Source of the DNA: Lachnospiraceae bacterium C10
GTDB lineage: Bacteria; Bacillota; Clostridia; Lachnospirales; Lachnospiraceae
Length of the DNA stretch: 64,000 bases
NCBI GenBank assembly: GCA_900100095.1
Contig: FMTN01000017.1
Location: 35,737-99,736 of the forward strand
Direction of reading: 5' to 3'
The notes under the pieces are model-generated. The model searched no databases and was not told the DNA's origin. It saw nothing but the letters and a program-made list of their open reading frames with translations. Made by a program: the position numbers and the translations under genes. Of the stretch, positions 33,995 to 42,273 are shown one piece after another. Position 1 is the stretch's first letter, and every line of letters starts with the position of its first letter.

Positions 33995-35137
33995 ATGAAG
34001 AAACATGTATTATCACTCGTTGTGATCGCAACTCTTGTAATGTCAGTATTTGCCGGCTGCGGAAGCTCCAAGAAGAGCGAGAAGCAGTCAGAAGGTTCTT
34101 CTGACTATAAGATTGCTATGATCACAGACTCTGGCGACATCACAGATATGTCCTTTAACCAGACGACTTATGAGGCATCTAAGGCATTTGCAAAGGATCA
34201 CGATGCAAAATTCTCTTATTATAAGCCTACTGAGGATTCCGACGAGGCTCGTATTGCTTCATTCAACAATGCGGTTGCTGACGGTTACAACGTAGTCGTT
34301 GTTCCAGGTTACCTTTTTGCTAACATGATCAAGTCTGTTGCAGAGTCTAATCCGGATGTTAAGATTATTGCACTGGACTGTGGTGAAGGCGACTTCTCCA
34401 ATGACGGCAGCTACAAGCTTCCGGGCAACGTTGCATGCTTTACCTACGCAGAGGAATTATCCGGTTACATGGCTGGATATGCTGCTGTAAAGGAAGGCTA
34501 TAAGAAGCTTGGTTACTTAGGCGGTATGGCTGTACCTGCTGTTATCCGTTTCGGTTACGGCTTTTTACAGGGTGTAGACGCTGCAGCCGTTGAAATGGGT
34601 ATTGCAAATGAAGTAGAAGTTAACTACATCTATGGTGGACAGTTCTCTGGTGACTCTTCCATCACAGCTGTTATGGACACATGGTATAAGGGCGGTACAG
34701 AAGTTGTATTCGCATGTGGCGGTGGAATCTATACATCTGCATGTGAGGCTGCTGTAAAGGCCGGCGGCAAGGTAATCGGTGTTGATACCGACCAGTCCGG
34801 AACAATCGCCAAGACATACGGTGATGACTCACTTTGCATCACAAGTGCTATGAAGGGTCTTGCACCTACAATCAATACAACACTCCAGGCTATCTTCGAT
34901 GGCAAGTGGGATTCCTATGCAGGAACGTTCTCCAACTTAGGACTGGTATCCGGTGATGACCCATCCCAGAACTATGTTCAGCTTCCTACCGACACATGGT
35001 CTATGAAGAACTTCAGTGTTGATGATTACAAGGCACTCGTTAAGGATTTGTATGATGGTAAGTTTACTGTTTCTAACGACACAAAGAACGCACCTAAGAC
35101 AACCATCAAGGTTACAACCTTCGACAACATCCACTAA
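33995..35137 (+). CDS. BMP family nucleoside-binding lipoprotein of ABC importer
   Basis: The 380-residue precursor has a lipoprotein signal with lipobox FAGC (Cys22). The mature protein is a type I binding fold of the BMP/PnrA/Med family (YKIAMITDSGDITDMSFNQ, VVVVPGYLFANMI, KVIGVDTDQSG). Known relatives such as PnrA bind purine nucleosides, and the downstream udk supports nucleoside import. The start at 33995 is preferred because AAGGAGG lies eight bases before it. The 3' end is followed by an internal terminator, which should keep this gene more abundant than its ATPase and permeases. Confidence 0.92.
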   Translation: MKKHVLSLVVIATLVMSVFAGCGSSKKSEKQSEGSSDYKIAMITDSGDITDMSFNQTTYEASKAFAKDHDAKFSYYKPTEDSDEARIASFNNAVADGYNVVVVPGYLFANMIKSVAESNPDVKIIALDCGEGDFSNDGSYKLPGNVACFTYAEELSGYMAGYAAVKEGYKKLGYLGGMAVPAVIRFGYGFLQGVDAAAVEMGIANEVEVNYIYGGQFSGDSSITAVMDTWYKGGTEVVFACGGGIYTSACEAAVKAGGKVIGVDTDQSGTIAKTYGDDSLCITSAMKGLAPTINTTLQAIFDGKWDSYAGTFSNLGLVSGDDPSQNYVQLPTDTWSMKNFSVDDYKALVKDLYDGKFTVSNDTKNAPKTTIKVTTFDNIH

Positions 35138-35160
35138 TCGTTTGTAATCAAATTCATCAA

Positions 35161-35194
35161 GAGGAGGGAGAAAGTGTTTCTTCCTTCTCTTTTT
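35161..35194 (+). terminator. Internal attenuator between binding-protein and ATPase genes
   Basis: Positions 35161-35173 pair with 35177-35189 over 13 bp including two G-T wobbles, with a three-base loop, followed by TTTTTG. It lies within the operon, not at its end, so partial termination is expected. Confidence 0.75.
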
Positions 35195-35213
35195 GTTAGA
35201 AAGGCTTTTATGT

Positions 35214-36755
35214 ATGGGTAATGAAGATTATGTAATTGAAATGTTGCATATCCGTAAGGAATTCCCGGGAATCGTTGCCAACGACGACATTACGTTGCAG
35301 CTTAAGCGCGGAGAAATCCATGCACTTCTCGGCGAGAACGGAGCGGGAAAATCCACTCTTATGAGTGTACTTTTCGGTCTGTACACTCCTGAGAAGGGTA
35401 CGATTAAAAAGGATGGACAAGAAGTTCACATCAAGAATCCAAACGATGCAACGGACCTTGGAATCGGAATGGTTCACCAGCATTTTATGTTAGTGGATAT
35501 TTTCACAGTTCTTGACAATATTATCTTAGGTGCAGAACCAAGCAAATTCGGTTTCCTTACCAAGGCCGATGCGAGAAAACGTGTTATGGAGCTGTCCAAG
35601 AAGTACAACCTCAAGGTTGATCCGGATGCCAAGATTCAGGATATTACGGTGGGAATGCAGCAGCGTGTTGAAATTCTCAAAATGCTCTACCGTGACAATG
35701 AAGTGCTGATTTTTGATGAACCGACTGCCGTGCTGACGCCGCAGGAGATCGATGAGCTCATGAAGATCATGAAAGAACTTGCTGCAGAAGGTAAATCCAT
35801 CCTGTTCATCACACATAAACTGAACGAAATCAAGGAAGTTGCCGATCGATGCAGTATTCTTCGCAAGGGTAAATACATTGGCACTGTAAACGTTGCAGAC
35901 ACAACAAAAGAAGAACTGTCCTCCCTGATGGTTGGTCACAACGTTTCACTTAAGGTTGCAAAAGAGGATGCCAAGCCGACCGATGAGGTCCTTACTGTTA
36001 AGAATCTCTGTGTCAAGAGCAAGAACCATAACAAGGATGCCGTTCACAATGTATCCTTCCGGGTAAAGGCCGGCGAAATCGTATGTATCGCAGGTATTGA
36101 TGGTAATGGTCAGACAGAGCTTGTAGGTGGTATTACAGGCCTAGAAAATGTTACCAACGGCCAGATCATTCTGGACGGAGAAGACATCACCAAAAAGTCC
36201 ATCCGCTACAGAAATACCCATGGAATCAGTCATGTTCCGGAAGACCGGCACAAGCACGGCCTCGTCCTGGATTATTCCCTGGAGGATAACATGGTTCTCC
36301 AGCGTTACTTCGAGAAAGATTTTAACAAAGCCGGATTAATGAAGCGGGATGACATTCGTCGTTATTCCGATGTATTAGCCGAGCGTTTCGACGTACGTTC
36401 CGGAGAGGGCGCCAAGACCATTGTGCGCTCCATGTCCGGCGGTAACCAGCAGAAGGCCATTGTTGCCCGTGAAATGGACCGCGATCACAAGCTTTTGATT
36501 GCTGTACAGCCGACACGAGGCCTCGACGTCGGTGCTATTGAATACATTCATAAAGCCATCGTAAACGAAAGAGATAACGGCTCCGCCATCCTCTTGGTTT
36601 CTTTAGAGCTTGATGAAGTTATGAACCTCTCTGACCGTATCCTTGTTATGTACGAGGGGGAGATCGTAGGAGAAGTAGATCCAAAGACAACCACACTTCA
36701 GGAACTTGGACTTTATATGTCCGGTGCGAAGAGAGATCATAGAAAGGAGGCGTAA
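35214..36755 (+). CDS. BMP-type ABC importer ATP-binding protein (two ABC domains)
   Basis: The 513-residue RbsA-like protein holds two nucleotide-binding domains in tandem. The N-terminal one has Walker [11 protein letters not shown], signature VGMQQR, Walker [12 protein letters not shown] and ITHKL. The C-terminal one has a degenerate Walker A ([10 protein letters not shown]), signature MSGGNQQK and [12 protein letters not shown]. This asymmetry is standard for nucleoside and ribose importers. I take ATG 35214, which has AAAGG at a good distance, over a TTG at 35193 that lies inside the attenuator. Three bases separate it from the first permease gene. Confidence 0.94.
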   Translation: MGNEDYVIEMLHIRKEFPGIVANDDITLQLKRGEIHALLGENGAGKSTLMSVLFGLYTPEKGTIKKDGQEVHIKNPNDATDLGIGMVHQHFMLVDIFTVLDNIILGAEPSKFGFLTKADARKRVMELSKKYNLKVDPDAKIQDITVGMQQRVEILKMLYRDNEVLIFDEPTAVLTPQEIDELMKIMKELAAEGKSILFITHKLNEIKEVADRCSILRKGKYIGTVNVADTTKEELSSLMVGHNVSLKVAKEDAKPTDEVLTVKNLCVKSKNHNKDAVHNVSFRVKAGEIVCIAGIDGNGQTELVGGITGLENVTNGQIILDGEDITKKSIRYRNTHGISHVPEDRHKHGLVLDYSLEDNMVLQRYFEKDFNKAGLMKRDDIRRYSDVLAERFDVRSGEGAKTIVRSMSGGNQQKAIVAREMDRDHKLLIAVQPTRGLDVGAIEYIHKAIVNERDNGSAILLVSLELDEVMNLSDRILVMYEGEIVGEVDPKTTTLQELGLYMSGAKRDHRKEA

Positions 36756-36758
36756 AGC

Positions 36759-37910
36759 GTGGATAAGAAGGCATCTTTTTTTAGAAAATCAAGTGTACAG
36801 ACCATCATTGCGTCCATCATTTGTGCACTTCTCGGTATCCTGGTAGGTTTTGTAATTTTACTTATTATGAATCCTTCTCATGCCGCAGAGGGAATGGGAG
36901 CGATTCTTCGTAATTTCTTCAAATACAACCAGAGCAGTACGACCTTACTGTATTATTTGGGATCCACACTGGTAAAAGCGGTTCCTTTAATCCTTTGTTC
37001 CGAGGCAATCCTGTTTGCCTACAAGGCCGGCCTTTTTAACATCGGTGCTGCCGGTCAGTACACCGTCGGTATTTTAGCAAGCCTTTATACCTCCATCGCC
37101 TTAGGCTTAAGCTGGTGGGTTTGCGTGCTTGCTGCCATTGCAGCCGGAGCACTCTGGGGCTTCATCAGTGGCTTTTTCAAGGCTGTCTTCAACGTGAACG
37201 AAGTCATTGCCGGAATCATGATGAACTGGATTGGTCTGTACTTAACCAATATCGTTTTAGGTGGCAAGAAGGTCATGGATCAGAGTACCTCAAAGACCTA
37301 CAATATTCTTTCCACGAATCCAAAGGCACTCCTTCCGACGTTCTTATCCGACCTCTTCGGTCATAACCAGTACATGACCATTGCCCTCCCGATCACTGTG
37401 ATCGTTGCAATCATCATCCTGGTGGTACTGAACAAGACAACCTTTGGTTATGAATTAAAGGCTACCGGACATAACAAGGAAGCTGCTAAATACGCAGGAA
37501 TGAATGCGACACGTAACGTCATTTTGACCCTGGTGATTTCCGGTGGTATTGCCGGTTTTGCAGCCTCCATGTTCTACCTGACCGGAATCGAGCAGTACAG
37601 CATTTCCTCTTCTGTTCCGGGTATGGGCTTTAACGGAATTGCCGTAGCTTTCCTTGGTGGCCTGCATCCGATCGGAGCCATCGTTGCAGGACTGTTTATC
37701 GAATACCTCACCATGGGTGGACAGTATCTCGATACCAACTACTTCAATCCACAGGTGGCAGACCTTATGGTTGCCATTATCATCTACCTGTGCGGATTTG
37801 TTTTGTTCTTCCGCAATCTTATGAATAAGGGCAAGACAAAGGCACTGACAAACGTAAACGACGAGAGCGCATCCGATAAGAAAAAGGATGCCAATGATCA
37901 GGAGGTGTAA
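36759..37910 (+). CDS. Nucleoside ABC importer permease, first subunit
   Basis: The 383-residue BPD_transp_2-type permease (YufP/NupP-like) has about nine membrane helices. The conserved ILCSEAILFAYKAGLFNIGAAGQ segment near residue 82 and the EAAKYAGMNATRNVIL loop typical of branched-chain/nucleoside permeases are present. The charged C-terminal tail (SDKKKDANDQEV) is cytoplasmic. The start is GTG with AAAGGAGG eight bases upstream. It is followed after three bases by the partner permease, with which it should form the heterodimeric channel. Confidence 0.93.
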   Translation: MDKKASFFRKSSVQTIIASIICALLGILVGFVILLIMNPSHAAEGMGAILRNFFKYNQSSTTLLYYLGSTLVKAVPLILCSEAILFAYKAGLFNIGAAGQYTVGILASLYTSIALGLSWWVCVLAAIAAGALWGFISGFFKAVFNVNEVIAGIMMNWIGLYLTNIVLGGKKVMDQSTSKTYNILSTNPKALLPTFLSDLFGHNQYMTIALPITVIVAIIILVVLNKTTFGYELKATGHNKEAAKYAGMNATRNVILTLVISGGIAGFAASMFYLTGIEQYSISSSVPGMGFNGIAVAFLGGLHPIGAIVAGLFIEYLTMGGQYLDTNYFNPQVADLMVAIIIYLCGFVLFFRNLMNKGKTKALTNVNDESASDKKKDANDQEV

Positions 37911-37913
37911 GAT

Positions 37914-38858
37914 ATGATTCTGTTAATTCAATATACTCTTATCTTCGCCGCTGTTTTAATCCTTGTAGCCCTCGGCGGAATGTTCTCTGAGCGAAGCGGT
38001 ATCATCAACCTTGGACTTGAGGGTATCATGGTATTTGGTGCAATGGCAGGAGCCATGGTTATGGTTCTGCTTCCAGCCGATGCCTCAAAAGCTACCATCA
38101 TCATCCTGACAATGCTGGCTGCAGCCGTAGCAGGAGTCCTTTCCTCTCTTTTCATTGCTGTGGCCTGCATCAACTTCAAGGCGGATCAGACTCTGATTGG
38201 AACCGCTCTTAACATGCTTGCAACAGCAGCGGCAACGGTTATTGTAAAAGCCTTTAATACCGCTCGTTCCGATGGAACCGACTTCTCCGCGAAGCTGGAT
38301 TATGTTACCGGTCACAAGGCTTTCCTGCTCCATATCGGAGAGCTTGAGATCTCATGGTTCATCATTATTGCAGCCATCCTGCTTGTATGTTCCATCGTGT
38401 TCTTCTACAAGACTACCTTTGCCCTTCGCCTTCGTGCATGTGGCGAGCATCCGCAGGCTGCTGACTCTGTCGGAATCAATGTATATAAGATGCGCTATGC
38501 CGGTGTTTTACTTTCCGGATTCCTCGGAGGACTCGGTGGTATCATCTATATTGCAGCTGCCAACTCCACCTGGCACTTTGACTATGGTGTAGCCGGAGCC
38601 GGTTTCCTTGCCCTGGCTGTTATGATCTTTGGTCAGTGGAAGCCTGAGCGAATTGCATGGTCTGCCGTTCTTTTCGCTGTATTCCGTTCCCTTTCAAACG
38701 TTAACAGCGGAATCGACTTCCTGGCTAAATTACATATTCCTGGAACGTTATACAACATGTTCCCATACATTGTTTCACTTATTGTATTAGCCCTCACATC
38801 GAAGAATTCCCGTGCTCCTAAGGCAGAGGGAATCCCTTACGACAAGGGTGCAAGATAA
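37914..38858 (+). CDS. Nucleoside ABC importer permease, second subunit
   Basis: The 314-residue partner (YufQ/NupQ-like) starts with a helix, then GGMFSERSGIINLGLEGIMVFGAMAG, the hallmark of the second BMP-system permease, and contains the coupling loop ACGEHPQAADSVGINVYKMRY. About nine membrane helices are predicted. AGGAGGTG overlaps the end of the previous gene as the ribosome site. udk starts 30 bases downstream with no terminator between, tying import to salvage. Confidence 0.93.
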   Translation: MILLIQYTLIFAAVLILVALGGMFSERSGIINLGLEGIMVFGAMAGAMVMVLLPADASKATIIILTMLAAAVAGVLSSLFIAVACINFKADQTLIGTALNMLATAAATVIVKAFNTARSDGTDFSAKLDYVTGHKAFLLHIGELEISWFIIIAAILLVCSIVFFYKTTFALRLRACGEHPQAADSVGINVYKMRYAGVLLSGFLGGLGGIIYIAAANSTWHFDYGVAGAGFLALAVMIFGQWKPERIAWSAVLFAVFRSLSNVNSGIDFLAKLHIPGTLYNMFPYIVSLIVLALTSKNSRAPKAEGIPYDKGAR

Positions 38859-38888
38859 GAACTATCAATCAGTCTAAAGGATAAAACA

Positions 38889-39524
38889 TTGAAGCCTATT
38901 ATTATTGGAATTGCCGGTGGTACCGGTTCAGGAAAATCAACCTTTACAAACAAGATCCGGGATGCTTTCCCACAGGATACCTCCGTTATCTATTACGATA
39001 ACTACTATAAGGCACAAGATTCTATGCCTTTTGAACAGCGTAAGCTGCAGAACTATGACCATCCGGATGCCCTTGAGACCGACCTTCTGCTGGAGCACTT
39101 AAAGAAGCTCCAGGCAGGAGAGGAGGTTGCATGTCCAATCTATGATTACACCATGCACAACCGCTCCGACCGGGTCGAGATCATTAAGCCGAATCCTGTC
39201 ATCATCATCGAAGGCATTCTTGTGCTTCAGGATGAAAGGCTTCGTAATCAGATGGACATCAAGGTATATGTGGACGCCGATGCGGATGAGCGTATCCTTC
39301 GCCGTGTGATACGGGATGTACAGGAACGTGGACGTGACCTGCAGGGTATCGTGGATCAGTATCTTACAACCGTCAAACCAATGCATTACATCTACGTTGA
39401 ACCGACAAGAGCACTTGCTGACGTTGTACTCAACAGTGGAATGAATGATGTAGCATTCGATGTCGTATCAGCGAAGATTCGAAGCATCTTAAATAAAAAC
39501 GAAGCTTCCCTGCACCATGAATAG
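38889..39524 (+). CDS. udk: Uridine kinase
   Basis: The 211-residue kinase phosphorylates uridine and cytidine with ATP or GTP. Walker A GGTGSGKST, YYDNYYKAQD, YDHPDALETDLL, IYDYTMHNRSD and the lid RRVIRDVQERGRD match uridine kinase along the whole length. The start is TTG with AAAGGATAA upstream. Being the last gene of the BMP-ABC operon, it traps imported pyrimidine nucleosides as monophosphates and suggests that uridine or cytidine is a main substrate of the importer. A terminator follows. Confidence 0.95.
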   Translation: MKPIIIGIAGGTGSGKSTFTNKIRDAFPQDTSVIYYDNYYKAQDSMPFEQRKLQNYDHPDALETDLLLEHLKKLQAGEEVACPIYDYTMHNRSDRVEIIKPNPVIIIEGILVLQDERLRNQMDIKVYVDADADERILRRVIRDVQERGRDLQGIVDQYLTTVKPMHYIYVEPTRALADVVLNSGMNDVAFDVVSAKIRSILNKNEASLHHE

Positions 39525-39531
39525 ACACTTG

Positions 39532-39558
39532 AAACAGGACCCTAAAGGGTCCTGTTTT
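39532..39558 (+). terminator. Terminator of the nucleoside import operon
   Basis: AAACAGGACCC (39532-39542) and GGGTCCTGTTT (39547-39557) form an 11-bp perfect stem around TAAA, followed by T and AT-rich sequence. Confidence 0.9.
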
Positions 39559-39584
39559 ATATCAAATGTAAAAAGGAGAAACCT

Positions 39585-40508
39585 ATGGGTATTGTTGTAG
39601 CAGGAGCCGTCATGGTAGACATTAAAGGTTACCCTTTGGCCCAGTATATCCCGGCCGGTCGTAACGTGGGTAATGTCATCCATGTTCACGGCGGAGTTGC
39701 CAGAAATGTAGTAGAAGATATTGCCAACGTGGAGCTTAAGCCTTCCTTCGTCAGTGTTGTGGATCATTCCGCTATCTCTCAGGATGTCATTGACAAGTTG
39801 AATCGTCATAAGGTGGACACGACCTATGTTGCAAGGAAAGAGGACGGACTTGGCACCTGGCTTGCTGTTTTTGATAACGATGGAGATGTTGTGGCATCCA
39901 TTTCCAAGCGACCGGACCTTTCGGCCATCGGCGACATCTTCCTGGAGCACGGAGATGAAATTGTATCAAAGGCTGACAGTATTGTAGTGGAAATCGATAT
40001 GGACTCCACCATTTTAAAACATATTTTTGAGCTTGCAGAAAAATACGGCAAGGCAGTTTACGCCGTTGTATCCAATATGTCCATCGCCATGGAGCGACGG
40101 GATCTTCTCAAAAAGACCGGCTGCGTCGTATGTAATCAAAGCGAAGCCAGCCTTCTTTTCTCGGAAGACTATGACGACAAGAGCCCGGATGATCTGGCAG
40201 AGATCATTGCCAAAAAAGTCAAGCTTGCCCATATCCCGAAGATGATCGTGACCATGGGAGAGAAGGGCTCGATTTGGGCCACAGAGGACGGCAGTTGCGG
40301 CTTCTGTCCTCCGCAGCGTGTCACCGTTGTCGATACCACCGGATGCGGGGATGCTTTTTTTGCCGGTGTGGCCATTGGATTAACCTACGGCAAGGACCTT
40401 GCCACTGCCTGCGCCATCGGAACCAGACTGGCTTCTTCTGTGATCGCAACAAAGGAAAATGTATGTCCTCGTTTCCTTCCGGAAGAATTTGAACTTTCCA
40501 ATATCTGA
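39585..40508 (+). CDS. PfkB family kinase (nucleoside or pseudouridine kinase candidate)
   Basis: The 307-residue ribokinase-fold enzyme has PfkB signature 2, DTTGCGDAFFAGVAIGL, with the catalytic Asp in the GCGD anion hole, and the phosphate-binding strand IVTMGEKGSIWA. The N-terminal substrate lid reads GGVARNVVEDIANV, a variant of the GGxxxNxA motif. Sugars, nucleosides and pseudouridine are possible substrates; context (udk and BMP-ABC operon immediately upstream) favours a nucleoside. AAAAGGAG is the ribosome site. A HAD phosphatase gene begins 11 bases after its stop, suggesting a salvage or repair pair. Confidence 0.85.
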   Translation: MGIVVAGAVMVDIKGYPLAQYIPAGRNVGNVIHVHGGVARNVVEDIANVELKPSFVSVVDHSAISQDVIDKLNRHKVDTTYVARKEDGLGTWLAVFDNDGDVVASISKRPDLSAIGDIFLEHGDEIVSKADSIVVEIDMDSTILKHIFELAEKYGKAVYAVVSNMSIAMERRDLLKKTGCVVCNQSEASLLFSEDYDDKSPDDLAEIIAKKVKLAHIPKMIVTMGEKGSIWATEDGSCGFCPPQRVTVVDTTGCGDAFFAGVAIGLTYGKDLATACAIGTRLASSVIATKENVCPRFLPEEFELSNI

Positions 40509-40519
40509 GAGGTAATGAA

Positions 40520-41311
40520 ATGAACAGTAACATTCGAATGATTGCATTTGATATGGATGGGACGCTTCTTGACAGTCAAAAGCGTCTTCCATCCGATTTT
40601 ATCGGCTGGGTCAAATCCCATACCAACATACGCACAGTAATTGCAAGCGGACGTCAGTATTACACTTTAAAAAAGGACTTTACAGAGATTGCTGACAATC
40701 TGATCTTTCTTGCTGAAAACGGCGCACTGGTTATTTCCGGTGATACGGTTCTGTACAAGAATGTCATGACAAAAGAGGATGTCATCCGCTCCCTGGAAGA
40801 GATCAACCGCCTGCCGCACTCCGGCATTATCCTGTGCGGTGTCAAGAGCGCCTATTATCTCGATACCACAGATCAGGAATTCCTTATCAATCTGCGTATG
40901 TACTATGACCACCATAAGCCCCTTAAGGATCTCCTTTCCGCCCTTGATGAGGATGAGATCCTTAAGATTGCCGTCTATTTCAGTGAAAAAAGGGCAGAAG
41001 CGTGCTATACAAAGCTGACACAGCTTCCATCTAACCTGGCTAAGGCCTTATCCGGTGACAGCTGGATTGATATCTCCAACGCCACAGTCAACAAGGGAAG
41101 TGCCTATACTGCGCTGCAGGAGAGGCTTTCCATCTCCTTTGAAGATGCAGCCTGCTTCGGCGATTACATCAATGACTATGAACTGATGCAAAGCTGCGGT
41201 GAAAGCTATGCCATGAAAAATGCACATCCTACGGTCAAAGATGTAGCAAAACATGTAACCGCCTATACCAACGATGAGGATGGCGTTATGCATGAATTAA
41301 GAACTCTATAG
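40520..41311 (+). CDS. HAD-superfamily Cof-type phosphatase
   Basis: The 263-residue enzyme carries HAD motif I AFDMDGTLLD (nucleophile Asp12, acid Asp14), motif II VIASGR, motif III Lys in the MKNAHP neighbourhood and motif IV CFGDYINDYELM. A type C2b cap separates motifs II and III, as in Cof/YbiV sugar-phosphate or nucleotide phosphatases. Substrate is not readable from sequence. It overlaps functionally with the upstream PfkB kinase in one operon, so a nucleotide or sugar phosphate is likely. Confidence 0.88.
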   Translation: MNSNIRMIAFDMDGTLLDSQKRLPSDFIGWVKSHTNIRTVIASGRQYYTLKKDFTEIADNLIFLAENGALVISGDTVLYKNVMTKEDVIRSLEEINRLPHSGIILCGVKSAYYLDTTDQEFLINLRMYYDHHKPLKDLLSALDEDEILKIAVYFSEKRAEACYTKLTQLPSNLAKALSGDSWIDISNATVNKGSAYTALQERLSISFEDAACFGDYINDYELMQSCGESYAMKNAHPTVKDVAKHVTAYTNDEDGVMHELRTL

Positions 41312-41333
41312 AATGAAAAGGAACCCGTTAACA

Positions 41334-42194
41334 ATGAAACCAGTAAACATTATCAAAGAAATCGTTCAATTGACACTTGCAACCTTCATCGTTGCTGTTG
41401 CCATCTTTTTCTTCCTTGTTCCAAGCCACGCAGCTGTCAGCAGTATTTCCGGACTTTCCATTGTACTTGCCAATTTCTGTCCGTTGACCGTATCTCAGCT
41501 GACGATGCTTATGAACATTGTACTCCTGATCATAGGATTTTTTACCTGCGGCAATGAGTTTGGAGCCAAGACAGTCTATACCTCCATCCTTTTGCCTGCC
41601 TTCCTTCGTCTGTTTGAGGTTCTTATTCCTCATTATACGTCCCTGACAAAGGATCCCCTCATCGACGTGGCCTGCTATATTTTTGTTGTAAGCATCGGAA
41701 TCAGCATTCTTTTTAACATGAATGCTTCCTCCGGCGGTCTCGACATCGTTGCCAAAATCATGAACAAATATCTGCATATAGACCTGGGAAAGGCCATGGG
41801 ATTATCCGGAATGGTCATTGCCTTCTCGGCAGCTCTGGCCTACGACGGCAAAACTGTCGCACTTTCTGTTCTTGGAACCTACCTGAACGGAATTCTTGTG
41901 GATCAGTTTATCTTCGACCGGAACCTGAAAAGACGGGTCTGCATCTTTTCTCCGAAAGAGAAGGAGATCAAGGATTTTATCATCACCTCTCTCGGCAGCG
42001 GTGCAACCATCTATGAGGCCATTGGCGGATACCGGGAACAGATTCACCGGGAAATCATCACCATCGTATCAAAGGACGAGTATCAAAAGCTGATGTCCTT
42101 CGTTCACGAAATTGATCCTCAGGCCTTTATCACCGTCTACAAGGTCAGCGATATGCATTATCGTTCCAAGAGTCTGGAAGAGCGCATTTTCTAA
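41334..42194 (+). CDS. YitT family membrane protein
   Basis: The 286-residue protein has five to six membrane helices (YitT_membrane domain; SSGGLDIVAKIMNKY marks the core) and a C-terminal soluble DUF2179 domain (REIITIVSKDEYQKLMSFVHEIDPQAFITVY, divided here by a short loop). Family function is unproven. I start at 41334 because AAAAGGA lies a correct distance upstream; an ATG at 41313 lacks any ribosome site. It follows the HAD gene closely and probably ends that transcript; no clear terminator was found. Confidence 0.88.
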   Translation: MKPVNIIKEIVQLTLATFIVAVAIFFFLVPSHAAVSSISGLSIVLANFCPLTVSQLTMLMNIVLLIIGFFTCGNEFGAKTVYTSILLPAFLRLFEVLIPHYTSLTKDPLIDVACYIFVVSIGISILFNMNASSGGLDIVAKIMNKYLHIDLGKAMGLSGMVIAFSAALAYDGKTVALSVLGTYLNGILVDQFIFDRNLKRRVCIFSPKEKEIKDFIITSLGSGATIYEAIGGYREQIHREIITIVSKDEYQKLMSFVHEIDPQAFITVYKVSDMHYRSKSLEERIF

Positions 42195-42214
42195 TCATTC
42201 GCCCCCTATTTTAC

Positions 42215-42243
42215 TTATCATTTCATGCAAATTATGCTATGCT
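42215..42243 (+). promoter_or_regulatory. Promoter candidate of the EAL protein gene
   Basis: TTATCA (42215-42220), 17 bases and TATGCT (42238-42243), about 30 bases before the ATG. An imperfect inverted repeat joins GCCCCCTATTTTACTTA just upstream with the ribosome-site region that ends AAAAGGGGGC. Confidence 0.5.
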
Positions 42244-42273
42244 TTTTATAAGTAAGAAAAGGGGGCAAAGCTT

